From Macrostomum hystrix (lineage: Eukaryota; Platyhelminthes; Macrostomidae), in NCBI GenBank assembly GCA_950097015.1, contig CATNEN010000038.1:14068001-14132000 (forward strand): a DNA stretch of 64,000 nucleotides, written 5' to 3'. Below the pieces are notes generated by a model. The model was not told the origin of the DNA. It saw nothing but the letters and a program-made list of their open reading frames with translations, and searched no databases. Of the stretch, positions 44,930 to 56,999 are shown in pieces. The position numbers were made by a program, and so were the translations under genes. Positions within the stretch are counted from its first letter, which is position 1. Every line of letters begins with the position of its first letter.

Positions 44930-45660
44930 TCCCCCACCTGGTTCCATTTCTCCCCTTCTCATCCCATTTCTCCCCTTTTCATCTGATTTCTCCCCTTCTC
45001 ATCCCATTTCTCCCCTTTTCATCTGATTTCTCCCCTTCTCATCCCATTTCTCCCCTTTTCATCTGATTTCTCCCCTTCTCATCCCATTTCTCCCCCTTTC
45101 ATCTGATTTCTCCCCTTCTTATCCCATTTCTCCCCTTTTCATCTGATTTCTCCCCTTCTTATCCCATTTCTCCCCTTTTCATCTGATTTCTCCCCTTCTT
45201 ATCCCATTTCTCCCCATTTCATCCATTTCTTCCCTTCTCATCCCATTTCTCCCCTTTTCATCGGATTTCTCCCCTTTTCACCTGATTTCTCCCCTTCTTA
45301 TCCCATTTCTTCCCCAACTCCGCCCATTTCTCCCCTTTTCATCTGATTTCTCCCCTTCTTATCCGCATTTCTCCCCTTTTCATCTGATTTCTCCCCTTCT
45401 TATCCCATTTCTTCCCCAACTCTGCCCATTTCTCCCCTTTTCATCTGATTTCTCCCCTTCTTATCCGCATTTCTCCCCTTTTCATCTGATTTCTCCGCTT
45501 CTTATCCCATTTCTCCCCTTTTCATCGGATTTCTCCCCTTCTCATCCCATTTCTCCCCTTTTCATCTGATTTCTCCCCTTCTCATCCCATTTCTTCCCCA
45601 ACTCTGCCCATTTCTCGCCATTTCATCCATTTCTTCTCTTCTCAACCTATTCCCCCCTTT
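44930..45660. repeat. 40-bp (2 x 20) pyrimidine-rich repeat
   Basis: Dimeric unit alternating ATTTCTCCCCTTTTCATCTG and ATTTCTCCCCTTCTCATCCC. A longer cassette containing CCCCAACTCTGCCCATTTC recurs near 45310, 45415 and 45595, spaced ~105 and ~180 bp. Confidence 0.94.
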
Positions 45661-46119
45661 TCTCATGTCTCACGCACATCTCATTTCTATCTACCCATTT
45701 CTCCCCCGGATCTTCCTATTCCTCCCTATCTCTTCCCAAACCACCCATATCTTCCCATTTCTCTCTAAATCTCCCACAGGTCCCCAATTAAGTATCCCAC
45801 ACGGCTAACTGAATCGAACCAACCGATTTCAAAGCAGATTCGATAAGACCGACGCGAAAAAAGAGGAAAAAATCTTCTTGGCCGAAAATGTTGCGCAACT
45901 AAAGTTGTCAAAATATAACATATCACCTCAGCATTGCTGGTGGCAATGAGCAGTGTGAGAGAAATAAAGATTAGAAAAAGTTAAGAAATGAATTTATCAG
46001 ACTTCAAAACGCACGGGAATAAATCACAATTTCGGAGTCCGCAGAAATAATATTACGTAAGAGGTGAGTCAGGAAAATTTCAAGAAAAAAAAGAAGAAAA
46101 ATAGGTGAGAAACACCAGC

Positions 46120-46240
46120 TGCGAAAGTGGAACAAAATAGGTCTGCGGTTCGAATCCTAGCCAGTTTTGAGGAGCAATTTGAGTTCTTGAGCGAGGCACT
46201 TCATTCCGCTTCAGTTTAACAAGTTGTAAAATTTGTGACA
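46120..46240 (+). mobile_element. Second tRNA-derived SINE type
   Basis: GGTCTGCGGTTCGAATCCTA is a good box B, preceded by a weak box A region. About 30 nt later CTTGAGCGAGGCACTTCATT and CCGCTTCAGTTTAACA match the conserved 'TTGGGCAAGGCACTT..CCGCTTCAGT' block of invertebrate SINE bodies. It differs from the family at 28186 in the spacer. Confidence 0.6.
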
Positions 46241-47380
46241 GCAGAGTGAAAAATATAATTATTTGGAAAAACTTTAATAATAATTATTATTATAGGAGGG
46301 CTGCAGGCAATGGCACATCATTTGGTGACACTAGACCCGCAGCCAGCGAGGAGCCAATTCTGCCCATTTCGCTGACTCCTGAGCACACACGCACGCAAGC
46401 TCACACAGGTGTGCACATCTGCCCTGACTTTCTCATCGTCAGGCAGTGTACACTCTCACTGTACCTTGCAGGTTGGCCCTCAAGGGCGTTAAATTGCACG
46501 ACAAGCCACCAAGCCTTCTCTCCGCGGCTGCGCCCCAAATAATGTGGTCTCGCCGCGGAATCGAGCTCAGGGCCGTCATTGGTTTGGTGTAGAAATTTGG
46601 GCCCTTCCCAGTCCATGGACCGAACAGACTGTACACAGCGGCTGTGATCACGTGACGTTACACCTGGCCTAGATAAGTTGAGCAGTCAAAAAAAGAAGAT
46701 TTTATTTCAAGACAAAAGCTGAGCACTGCAAGCGAACTGTCAAACGCAGATATTCTGAGAAATCCAGTTTGAGCAGTTAATTAAGGCCGTGCTCCTTGGA
46801 GTTGACGTGGACAGATTATTGCGTAATCCGGAAGAATAAATTGAATCTCTTCTCGCTTTCTCAATGTGAAACTAAGCTGGCATGGTTTTTAGAGAGACAG
46901 AAATTCAACTGGCGACCGCCAAGAAAAAAATGAGAAAAAAGCGTTTTTCTGTCTCTGAGTTGGCTCGAACCCCCGCAGTCCAAGGTGGGTTTGGTCCAAT
47001 TAAAACTAATTGCCACGCAAAGTGGTCCCTTCGCAACTTCTATTGGAATTTGCATTGCAGTTTTTTCTCTTGGGTTTAATAAAATGTTTTGATTCTGTGA
47101 AAATTGTCTAATTAACCGACCTGACCGCACGCTGCAGCAGGAATGTTGCTTTGACAAAGCAATGAATGAAAGATAGTATTGCTCTGACTCGAATATTATA
47201 ATGTTGGCCTGCTCTGCTGTGAGAAGCTGCTCAGACTAAAAGTAATTCCGTAGGAATGAGATTCTGAGATAGTTTTATTAACTGCATTTTACTGTATATA
47301 CTGTAGAAATGTTAGAGACTAGAAATTTAGTCTAAGCAAAGGTCAAATAGAGAAACTGGGAATTGGGAAGAGAGGAGAGT
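46241..47380. other. Unique spacer with a SINE tail fragment
   Basis: 46605-46675 contains CAGTCCATGGACCGAACAGA and TTACACCTGGCC, matching the tail of the SINE at 60592 (+ orientation). 46970-46990 (CTCGAACCCCCGCAGTCC) resembles an inverted tRNA box B. No exon supported. Confidence 0.4.
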
Positions 47381-48255
47381 AAAAGAAAGGGTAAGGAGAG
47401 AGGAGGGAAAGAATGAGAAGTGGGGATAGGGAGGAGAAGAGGAAGGGGAAGGCAGAAAATCCATCTGTCCTAGAGAAGCTTAAGAAGAAGAGGAAAGGTG
47501 AGGAAAAGGGGAAGAGGAGAGATGAGGAAAATGGGAAGAGGAGAGATGAGGAAAATGGGAGGGGAGAGATGAGAAAAATGGAAGAGGAGAGATGAGGAAA
47601 ATGGAAGAGGAGAGATGAGGAAAATGGGAAGAGGAGAGATGAGGAAAATGGAAGAGGAGAGATGAGGAAAATGGAAGAGGAGAGATGAGGAAAATAGAAG
47701 AGGAGAGATGAGGAAAATGGGAAGAGGAGAAATGAGGAAAAGGGGAAGAGGAGAAATGAGGAAAAGGGGAAGAGGAGAAAGGAGGAAAAGGGAAGAAGAA
47801 AGGTGAGGAAAAGGGGAAGAGGAGAGATGAGGAAAAGGGGAAGAGGAGAAAGGAGGAAAAGGGAAGAAGAAAGGTGAGGAAAAGGGGAAGAGGAGAGATG
47901 AGGAAAATGGAAGAGAAGAGATGAGGAAAAGGGGAAGAGGAGAAATGAGGAAAATGGAAGAGGAGATATGAGGAAAATGGAAGAGGAGAGATGAGGAGAA
48001 TGGGAAGAGGTAAGGTGAGGAAAATGGGAAGAGGTAAGGTGAGGAAAATGGGAAGAGGAGAAATGAGGAAAAGGGGAAGAGGAGAAATGAGGAAAATTGA
48101 AGAGGAGAGATGAGGAAAAGGGGAAGAGGAGAGATGAAGAAAATGGGAGGAGGAAAGGTGAGGAAAATGGAAGAGGAGAGATGATGAAAGTGGAGAGGAG
48201 AGATGAGGAAAGTGGAGAGGAGAGATGAGGAAAGTGGAGAGGAGAGATGAGAACA
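47381..48255. repeat. Purine-only ~22-24-bp repeat
   Basis: About 870 bp based on GGAAGAGGAGAGATGAGGAAAA with many length variants. The plus strand is purine apart from one T per unit. Confidence 0.94.
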
Positions 48256-48679
48256 CAATAGATTCCGATTCTGAGAAGGCAGTGGCTGAAAGTGAGAGAC
48301 AAAATCAGGCAGATTGAGATGGAAAAAGAAAATAATTGAGTCCACTTCTGAGTTAGAGCAGCCACTGTGACTGAGTCCTGTTCGTTCCACATCGGCTCTT
48401 CAAGGGCAGCAATGCACAGTTTAGAGTGGGAACTCAAATCCCTATTAGCAGCGAACTCAGAGAAATCTTGCCCGCTGTCAGACTCAATTTTGGTCCTTTC
48501 CTGAGTTGCCAGGCCTCAGAAATAATTCAGCGTCATTTTCAACTAATGCGCGCTGGGAGGCACTTTTCTGTTCTGATAATGAAGCCATTCGACAACTCGA
48601 ATCTCTCACAGACAGTGGATAATCCTTGCTAACTTCTGACACCATTGTGATCTGCAATGCACTTTTTAGATAAACTCTC

Positions 48680-50090
48680 AACTGAAGATCCGATAATCTG
48701 AACTGAAGACCCCATAATCTCAACTAAAGACCCGATAATCCCAACTAAACACCCGATAATCCCAACTAAAGACCCGATAATCCTAACTAAACACCCGATA
48801 ATCCCAACTAAAGATCCAATAATCCAAACTAACACCCGATAATCCCAACTAAAGACCCGATAATCCCAACTAAACACCCGATAATCCCAACTAAATACCC
48901 GATAATCTCAACTAAAGACCCGATAATCCCAACTAAACACCCGATAATCCCAACTAAAGACCCGATAATCCTAACTAAACACCCGATAATCCAAACTAAA
49001 GATCCAATAATCCAAACTAACACCCGATAATCCCAACTAAAGACCCGATAATCCCAACTAAACACCCGATAATCCCAACTAAATACCCGATAATCTCAAC
49101 TAAAGACCCGATAATCCAAACTAAAGACCCGATAATCCCAACTAAACACCCGATAATCCAAACTAAAGACCCGATAATCCCAACTAAACACCCGATAATC
49201 CCAACTAAACACCCGATAATCCCAACTAAATACCCGATAATCTCAACTAAATACCCGATAATCCTAACTAAAGATCCAATAATCCAAACTAAAGACCCGA
49301 TAATCCTAACTAAAGATCCGATAATCCTAACTAAAGATCCAATAATCCAAACTAAAGACCCGATAATCCCAACTAAAGACCCGATAATCCTAACTAAAGA
49401 TCCAATAATCCTAACTAAAGACCCGATAATCCCAACTAAAGACCCGATAATCCTAACTAAAGACCCGATAATCCTAACTAAAGATCCAATAATCCAAACT
49501 AAAGACCCGATAATCCTAACTAAAGATCCAATAATCCTAACTAAAGATCCAATAATCCAAACTAAAGACCCGATAATCCGAACTGAAGACCCGATAATCC
49601 TAACTAAAGACCCGATAATCCAAACTAAAGACCCGATAATCCTAACTAAAGATCCAATAATCCTAACTAAAGACCCGATAATCCTAACTAAAGACCCGAT
49701 AATCCCAACTAAAGACCCGATAATCCGAACTGAAGACCCGATAATCCCAACTAAACACCCGATAATCCCAACTAAATACCCGATAATCCCAACTAAAGAC
49801 CCGATAATCCCAACTAAAGACCCGATAATCCGAACTGAAGACCCGATAATCCCAACTAAACACCCGATAATCCCAACTAAATACCCGATAATCCCAACTA
49901 AATACCCGATAATCCCAACTAAACACTGGATAATCCCAATTGAAAAACCGATAATCTAAACTAAATAATCGATAATCCTAACTAAACACCCGATAATCCC
50001 AACTAAACTTCCGATAATCCTAACTAAAGATCCGATAATCCCAACTAAAGATCCGATAATCCCAACTTAAGATCTGAAACTCCCAAATGA
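48680..50090. repeat. 21-bp array with 189-bp higher-order repeat
   Basis: About 66 copies of the 21-bp unit GATAATCCCAACTAAAGACCC and its variants (ACACCC, ATACCC, ATCCAATAATCC). The variant order in about 48690-48877 is repeated, with one change, nine units (189 bp) further on at about 48880-49065. Similar short runs recur near 49740 and 49840. Confidence 0.96.
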
Positions 50091-50765
50091 AGACCCGAAA
50101 ATCTGAACTTAAACATGAAACGAACTAAAACCAATTTTCACTTCAGTGATAAATCGAGGTGTTGAGGTCAACATTTGAACAATTTATGATTGACAGAGAT
50201 CAGCTAATAGCATGCTTGGAGATTAAGCTGGGTGAAGTGTTAATTGTGTGGTTACAGAGGACGTGTGTGCAGCCAGCTGCTGCTGCTGCTGCTACTGCTA
50301 TTGTCGTGACGCATTGCCGCCATTAATTTTCTTTCTTTTCTTAAAAGATCCCGACAGAAAAAATCCTGGGATTAAAATTCGCCGCCCTTTCTGAGCAAGA
50401 AGCCCGCCCAGTTGAGTAGCCGCCCACTTCAAGAACTTCCTGCGGCCTGAAAGCCGGCCCAACAATGCTCACTCCATCCTCACAGCCACCTAGTTACACA
50501 CTTCCCTTCCACTGGCCTAGGGCCCATTGAAATATCCCCGATTCTAGCTCAAAATTCTAGAAAGTCATTGTACCCAGCTTTATCACTGAATAACTAAGAG
50601 AATTCCATTTTGATTCCTCGTGGGAAATTAAAACAATTTAGCTTGGGTTGGCTAAGATTGTCCTTTTGTTTTGGGAATATTCTATATAATCCTCAGAATG
50701 TGATCAATAAATTTACTTTTTATTGTTGCACTTCTCAGCATAGTTTCAAAATGCTGACTGATCGG
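50091..50765. other. Unique spacer with a short CTG run
   Basis: (CTG)-rich stretch at about 50276-50300. Otherwise no supported feature. Confidence 0.4.
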
Positions 50766-51835
50766 ACCTAGAGTGTCTGTCCTAGAGTGCGTCTGTCCTA
50801 GAGTGTCTGTCCTAGAGTGTCTGTCCTAGAGTGTCTGTCCTAGAGTGTCTGTCCTAGAGTGTCTGTCCTAGAGTGTCTGTCCTAGAGTGTCTGTCCTAGA
50901 GTGTGTCTGTCCTAGAGTGTCTGTCCTAGAGTGTCTGTCCTAGAGTGTCTGTCCTAGAGTGTCTGTAATTGAGTGTCTGTACTTGAGTGTCTGTCCTAGA
51001 GTCTGTCCTAGAGTGTCTGTCCTAGAGTGTCTGTCCTAGAGTGTCTGTCCTAGAGTGTCTGTCCTAGAGTGTGTCTGTCCTAGAGTGTCTGTCCTAGAGT
51101 TTCTGTCCTAGAGTGTCTGTAATTGAGTGTCTGTACTTAAGTGTCTGCCCTAGAGTCTGTCCTAGAGTGTCTGTCCTAGAGTGTCTGTCCTAGAGTGTCT
51201 GTCCTAGAGTGTCTGTCCTAGAGTGTGTCTGTCCTAGAGTGTCTGTCCTAGAGTGTCTGTAATTGAGTGTCTGTCCTTGAGTGTCTGCCCTAGAGTCTGT
51301 CCTAGAGTGTCTGTCCTAGAGTGTCTGTCCTAGAGTGTCTGTCCTAGAGTGTGTCTGTCCTAGAGTGTCTGTCCTAGAGTGTCTGTCCTAGAGTGTCTGT
51401 AATTGAGTGTCTGTAATTGAGTGTCTGTCCTTGAGTGTCTGTCCTAGAGTCTGTCCTAGAGTGTCTGTCCTAGAGTACCTGTCCTAGAGTGTGTCTGTCC
51501 TAGAGTGTCTGTCCTAGAGTGTCTGTCCTAGAGTGTCTGTCCTAGAGTCTGTCCTAGAGTGTGTCTGTCCTAGAGTGTCTGTCCTAGAGTGTCTGTCCTA
51601 GAGTGTCTGTAATTGAGTGTCTGTCCTTTAGTGTCTGTCCTAGAGTCTGTCCTAGAGTGTCTGTCCTAGAGTGTCTGTCCTAGAGTGTCTGTCCCAGAGT
51701 GCCTGTCCTAGAGTGTGCCTGTCCTAGAGTGTCTGTCCTAGAGTGTCTGTCCTAGAGTGTGTCTGTCCTAGAGTGTGTCTGTCCCAGAGTGTCTGTCCCA
51801 GAGTGTCTGTAATAGAGTGTCCGTGCTTGAGTGTC
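50766..51835. repeat. 14-bp array with block duplications
   Basis: About 75 units of TAGAGTGTCTGTCC, some 12 bp (AGAGTCTGTCC) or 16 bp (GTGTGTCTGTCC). The cassette TGTAATTGAGTGTCTG followed by a CTTGAG unit and a short unit recurs at ~50965, 51118, 51260, 51400 and 51608, about 140-210 bp apart. Confidence 0.96.
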
Positions 51836-52307
51836 TCTTTGCAAATCTAGGATCTCAAATCTGAAGCAAACTATCCCGCAGTTCCTGTCCGTCAATCATT
51901 TCGAGTGTCTATGGTTAAACTGATTGGCTTGCTTACCTCAATTGCTAGATTGAAGTAGGTTATTTAGTTTCAACGCAGCTTTTTACAGTGCTAGTCCCAT
52001 GCTGATCTGGGTGTCGTGACTCAAGAAATCGATTCAGCTTGTTCCCGATGCCAAGCAGCTCAGGATAAAAGCAGTGGGTCAGAACTTTCTGCAACCAAAT
52101 TCCCTTAAAAAGCACTTTTATAGCAATCTGGTCATGAGGGATAAGCATGTGATCAGCATGGCGTCTAGGACCTCTCAGACAGCCAGCTCTCCTCTATCGA
52201 TTGATTGACCCTTCGCGCGCCATTCCAGATTCGATTCAGGGGAAGTTTTTGTTGGGAACGTAAAAACAACACATAAGAAAAGTGCTCATTGGAATCATAG
52301 AATCCGA
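51836..52307. other. Unique spacer
   Basis: A 62-codon minus-strand frame at 51960-52148 (for example IKVLFKGIWLQKVLTH) has no flanking splice sites and no family I know. A transposon relic is possible. Confidence 0.3.
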
Positions 52308-52620
52308 TCAAGCAACGAGAACAACAACAGAAAAAGCAGCAGCAACGAGAACAACAACAGAAAAAGCAGCAGCAACGAGAACAACAACAGAAAAAGCAGC
52401 AGCAACGAGAACAACAACAGAAAAAGCAGCAGCAACGAGAACAACAACAGAAGCAGCAGCAGCAACGAGAACAACAACAGAAACAGCAGCAGCAACGAGA
52501 ACAACAACAGAAAAAGCAGCAGCAACGAGAACAACAACAGAAGCAGCAGCAGCAACAAGAACAACAACAGAAGCAGCAGCAGCAACAAGAACAACAACAG
52601 AAGCAGCAGCAGCAACATGA
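52308..52620. repeat. 30-bp CAG/CAA-rich repeat
   Basis: Ten to eleven units of 27-30 bp with core ACAACAACAGAAAAAGCAGC. Because the unit is a multiple of three, all frames on both strands stay open. It is not evidence of a gene. Confidence 0.95.
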
Positions 52621-52994
52621 ATAGCGGCCGCTGCAGTGGACATGACGAAGAAATTTCACCTTAGTCTGTTTTGCCCATCAGTTATTTATTATAATAAATT
52701 TCTTTACTCGTAGAAAGCATTAGAAAAACAGAGGCTTAGGCAGGTGAACGAAAATCTGATACTGGGACGGAGGTGAAATTCCTTAAAGATCAGGAGATGT
52801 CAATCTTTCATTCAGTGCAGCTGAGGCGACCGTTTTACATATTTTTCCTAATCGTTAACTTTCTGTGTTTTGGAAGCCGGCAGTTTTGTTTTTAATATTA
52901 AGCCCTGTTTAGCAGACTGGCTGTATTTTGTATTGTACCCTCGCTATTATCGTTGGAGGCTATGAGAGGAAATGAAATATTTGTTCCAGCTCTT

Positions 52995-54910
52995 ACTATC
53001 TCTCACCCCTCCACTAAACATTCTCTCACCCCTCCACTAAACATTCTCTAACCCCTCCACTAAACATTCTCTCACCCCTCCACTAAATATTCTCTCACCC
53101 CTCCACTAAACATTCTCTCACCCCTCCACTAAATATTCTCTCACCCCTCCACTAAACATTCTCTCACCCCTCCACTAAACATTCTCTAACCCCTCCACTA
53201 AACATTCTCTAACCCCTCCACTAAACATTCTCTCACCCCTCCACTAAACATTCTCTCACCCCTCCACTAAACATTCTCTCACCCCTCCACTAAACATTCT
53301 CTCACCCTTCCAATAAACATTCTCTCACCCCTCCACTAAATATTCTCTCACCCCTCCACTAAACATTCTCTCACCCTTCCAATAAACATTCTCTCACCCC
53401 TCCACTAAACATTCTCTCACCCTTCCAATAAACATTCTCTCACCCCTCCACTAAACATTCTCTAACCCCTCCACTAAACATTCTCTAACCCCTCCACTAA
53501 ACATTCTCTCACCCCTCCACTAAACATTCTCTCACCCCTCCACTAAACATTCTCTAACCCCTCCACTAAACATTCTCTAACCCCTCCACTAAACATTCTC
53601 TAACCCCTCCACTAAACATTCTCTCACCCCTCCACTAAACATTCTCTCACCCCTCCACTAAACATTCTCTCACCCTTCCAATAAACATTCTCTCACCCCT
53701 CCACTAAATATTCTCTCACCCCTCCACTAAACATTCTCTCACCCTTCCAATAAACATTCTCTCACCCCTCCACTAAACATTCTCTCACCCTTCCAATAAA
53801 TATTCTCTCACCCCTCCACTAAACATTCTCTAACCCCTCCACTAAACATTCTCTAACCCCTCCACTAAACATTCTCTCACCCCTCCACTAAACATTCTCT
53901 CACCCTTCCAATAAACATTCTCTCACCCCTCCACTAAACATTCTCTCACCCTTCCAATAAACATTCTCTCACCCCTCCACTAAACATTCTCTAACCCCTC
54001 CACTAAACATTCTCTAACCCCTCCACTAAACATTCTCTCACCCCTCCACTAAACATTCTCTCACCCCTCCACTAAACATTCTCTCACCCTTCCAATAAAC
54101 ATTCTCTCACCCCTCCACTAAACATTCTCTCACCCTTCCAATAAACATTCTCTCACCCCTCCACTAAACATTCTCTAACCCCTCCACTAAACATTCTCTA
54201 ACCCCTCCACTAAACATTCTCTCACCCTTCCAATAAACATTCTCTCACCCTTCCAATAAACATTCTCTCACCCCTCCACTAAACATTCTCTCACCCTTCC
54301 AATAAACATTCTCTCACCCCTCCACTAAACATTCTCTAACCCCTCCACTAAACATTCTCTAACCCCTCCACTAAACATTCTCTCACCCTTCCAATAAACA
54401 TTCTCTCACCCCTCCACTAAACATTCTCTCACCCTTCCAATAAACATTCTCTCACCCCTCCACTAAACATTCTCTAACCCCTCCACTAAACATTCTCTAA
54501 CCCCTCCACTAAACATTCTCTCACCCCTCCACTAAACATTCTCTCACCCCTCCACTAAATATTCTCTCACCCCTCCACTAAACATTCTCTCACCCTTCCA
54601 ATAAACATTCTCTCACCCCTCCACTAAACATTCTCTCACCCCTCCACTAAACATTCTCTCACCCCTCCACAAAATATTCTCTCACCCCTCCACTAAACAT
54701 TCTCTCACCCTTCCAATAAACATTCTCTCACCCCTCCACTAAACATTCTCTCACCCCTCCACTAAACATTCTCTCACCCCTCCACTAAACATTCTCTCAC
54801 CCCTCCACTAAACATTCTCTCACCCCTCCACTAAACATTCTCTCACCCCTCCACTAAACATTCTCTCACCCCTCCACTAAACATTCTCTCACCCCTCCAC
54901 TAAACATTCT
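52995..54910. repeat. 23-bp minisatellite, 1.9 kb
   Basis: About 83 units with core CTCCACTAAACATTCTCTCA. Three variants (TCTAACCCC, CTTCCAATAAAC, CTAAATATT) are arranged in recurring blocks. The CCAATAAAC variant creates an AATAAA hexamer on the plus strand. Confidence 0.97.
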
Positions 54911-55300
54911 CTTACCCCATCCTCACCCTTCTCTCACCCTTCTCTCACCATTCTCTCACCCTTCTCTCCCTCTTATTTCAACCTTCTCTCCATCTTATCT
55001 CACCCTTCTCTCCCTCTTATTTCAACCTTCTCTCCATCTTATCTCACCCTTATCTCCCTCTTCTCTCCCTCTTTTCTTCCTTTTATCTCCCTCTTATCTC
55101 ACCCTTACCTCACCCTTTTCTCACCCTTCTCTCCCTCTTATCTCACCCTTCTCTTCCTGTTGTCTCACCCTTCTCTCACTCTTATCTCACCCTTCTCTCC
55201 CTCTTATCTCACCCTTCTCTTCCTGTTGTCTCACCCTTCTCTCCCTCTTATCTCACCCTTCTCTCCCTCTTATCTCACCCTTCTACCACCCATCTACCAC
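54911..55300. repeat. Pyrimidine-rich CTCACCCTTCTCTCCCTCTTAT repeat, irregular
   Basis: Irregular units of 10-22 bp based on CTTATCTCACCCTTCTCT, continuing from the 23-bp array. The same CTTATCTCACCCTTCTC motif reappears isolated at ~56219-56245 inside another array. Confidence 0.85.
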
Positions 55301-55969
55301 CCCTTTAAAGTAGAACTTGCGAGCATGGAACACTGCACAGCTAGTACGAGCGAATCAAATCGAAATTGCCTCACGCGCCATTTGCCAGCCGGACAAAATC
55401 TCCCATTTATCCCCAAAATAATCTCGCAGTGGACAAGTTCTGCTTGGGTCTTCGCCAACAGCCCCAGCAGCCGGCTAAAAGCAACTGCACTTGTTTGTCT
55501 AAGCCAGACAGCAATGTCCCCCTGTCCTCAGCTGGATGCACAGGGAGAAGAAACAGTTAAGGAATTTTCCGAAATAGATGAACAAGTAAATTGCTTGCAG
55601 TTTTGCCGCCGCCGCGAAATCAACAACATTTCTTTAGCGACTCGCTGACCAGAGCCCACCCTTCCAATGCTGTGGCATTCAACATCCATAAGCAACTAGG
55701 CAAATCAATCTGTGTTAGCTCTGAACAGACCCGGCCCAATCTAGCATATGCCACGCTCTCCTTCCGCCGCGGTGTCTTCCAGCGTTGCGCAGTCTTCCTT
55801 TTTTATTTTTGGCAACATTTGTTCCTCCTGACTTCGAAAAAATAGAAGAGAAAACTGTCCAGCAAGTTGTTCAGGGGAGAAGGAGAGGCCTCTGCTACAC
55901 CATCGTGCGCTGTGAAACTTTTCACGCAACTCCAAAACTGCGTTTTCTAAAAAAACGAACTGTAATTCA

Positions 55970-56310
55970 ACGTTACAATTCCTGTAACACCCTTCTGTAA
56001 CAGTTACTGTAACACCCTTCTGTAACAGTTACTGTAACACCCTTCTGTAACAGTTACTGTAACACCCTTCTGTACCAGTTACTGTAACACCTTTCTGTAA
56101 CAGTTCCTGTAACATCCTTCTGTAACAGTTACTGTAACTCCCTTCTGTAACAGTTCCTGTAACACCCTTCTGTAACAGTTCCTGTGACTCCCTTCTGTTA
56201 CAGTTCCTGTAACTTATCTTATCTCCCTCTTATCTCACCCTTCTCTCGTTACATCCTTCTGTAACAGTTCCTGTAACACCTTTTGTAACAATACCTGTAT
56301 TACCCTCCTT
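55970..56310. repeat. 25-bp repeat
   Basis: About 12 units with core CTTCTGTAACAGTTACTGTA, decaying to the right until ~56460. A 26-bp insertion of the neighbouring pyrimidine repeat sits at ~56219. Confidence 0.9.
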
Positions 56311-56999
56311 CGAATATTACGGTAACACCCTTTTTAGCTATTCCAGTAACACGTTAATTTAATAATCACAGTAAACCCACTTTAAAAATTCCTGTAACAC
56401 CCTTCTGTAACGCTTTCTTTAACACCGTTCTATAACAATTCCTATAACATTCCCTCTATCTTCTGTAACATAAACTAATCGAAACTCAAATTTCATGATC
56501 TAATCTTCCCTAAGGCAACCCGAATGGATTAACGCCAGTTAAGGATTAGCCGACAAGCAAGCACCCACCCCATTCTCCTCTCACCTAAGCTGCCAAACCA
56601 ACCAAACGAGAGACAATCATTTTTGCCCCTAAATTGCAACTCCTTTCAGCTGGTGCTTGAAGCTGAAAGGTTGGATACTGAGGGGGAGATGGGAGGAAGG
56701 AGCACTGACTGATGGAGAATTAGTTGCTGTCAGGCCGGCTGTCAGCTGCTGCTGCTGCTGCTGCTGCTGCTTCTTAAGAAGACTCGACCACTGCGAGTGC
56801 TTCCTAACTATTTGGCATCTAAGGTCCAGCATAAGGCCCCTGTGAGTGTTCAGGCCAGCTTAATTGCCTGCTGCCGCCTTCCGTTGCCCTAGCAGAACAA
56901 GAAATGCAACAATTAACAGGCAGAAAAATGCTGGCGATGGGATCAAATCCCAGGAATTAGCGATGGGGTGGTAAATTGATAATGATTGAATGCGATAAT
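56311..56999. other. Unique spacer with a CTG run
   Basis: (CTG)8-type run at about 56746-56770. No supported exon. Confidence 0.45.

Noticed and set aside
47343-48437. Phe/Ser/Leu-rich 364-codon frame resembling a membrane protein
   Set aside because: The hydrophobicity is a by-product of translating a pyrimidine-rich complementary strand. The repeat explains all of it.
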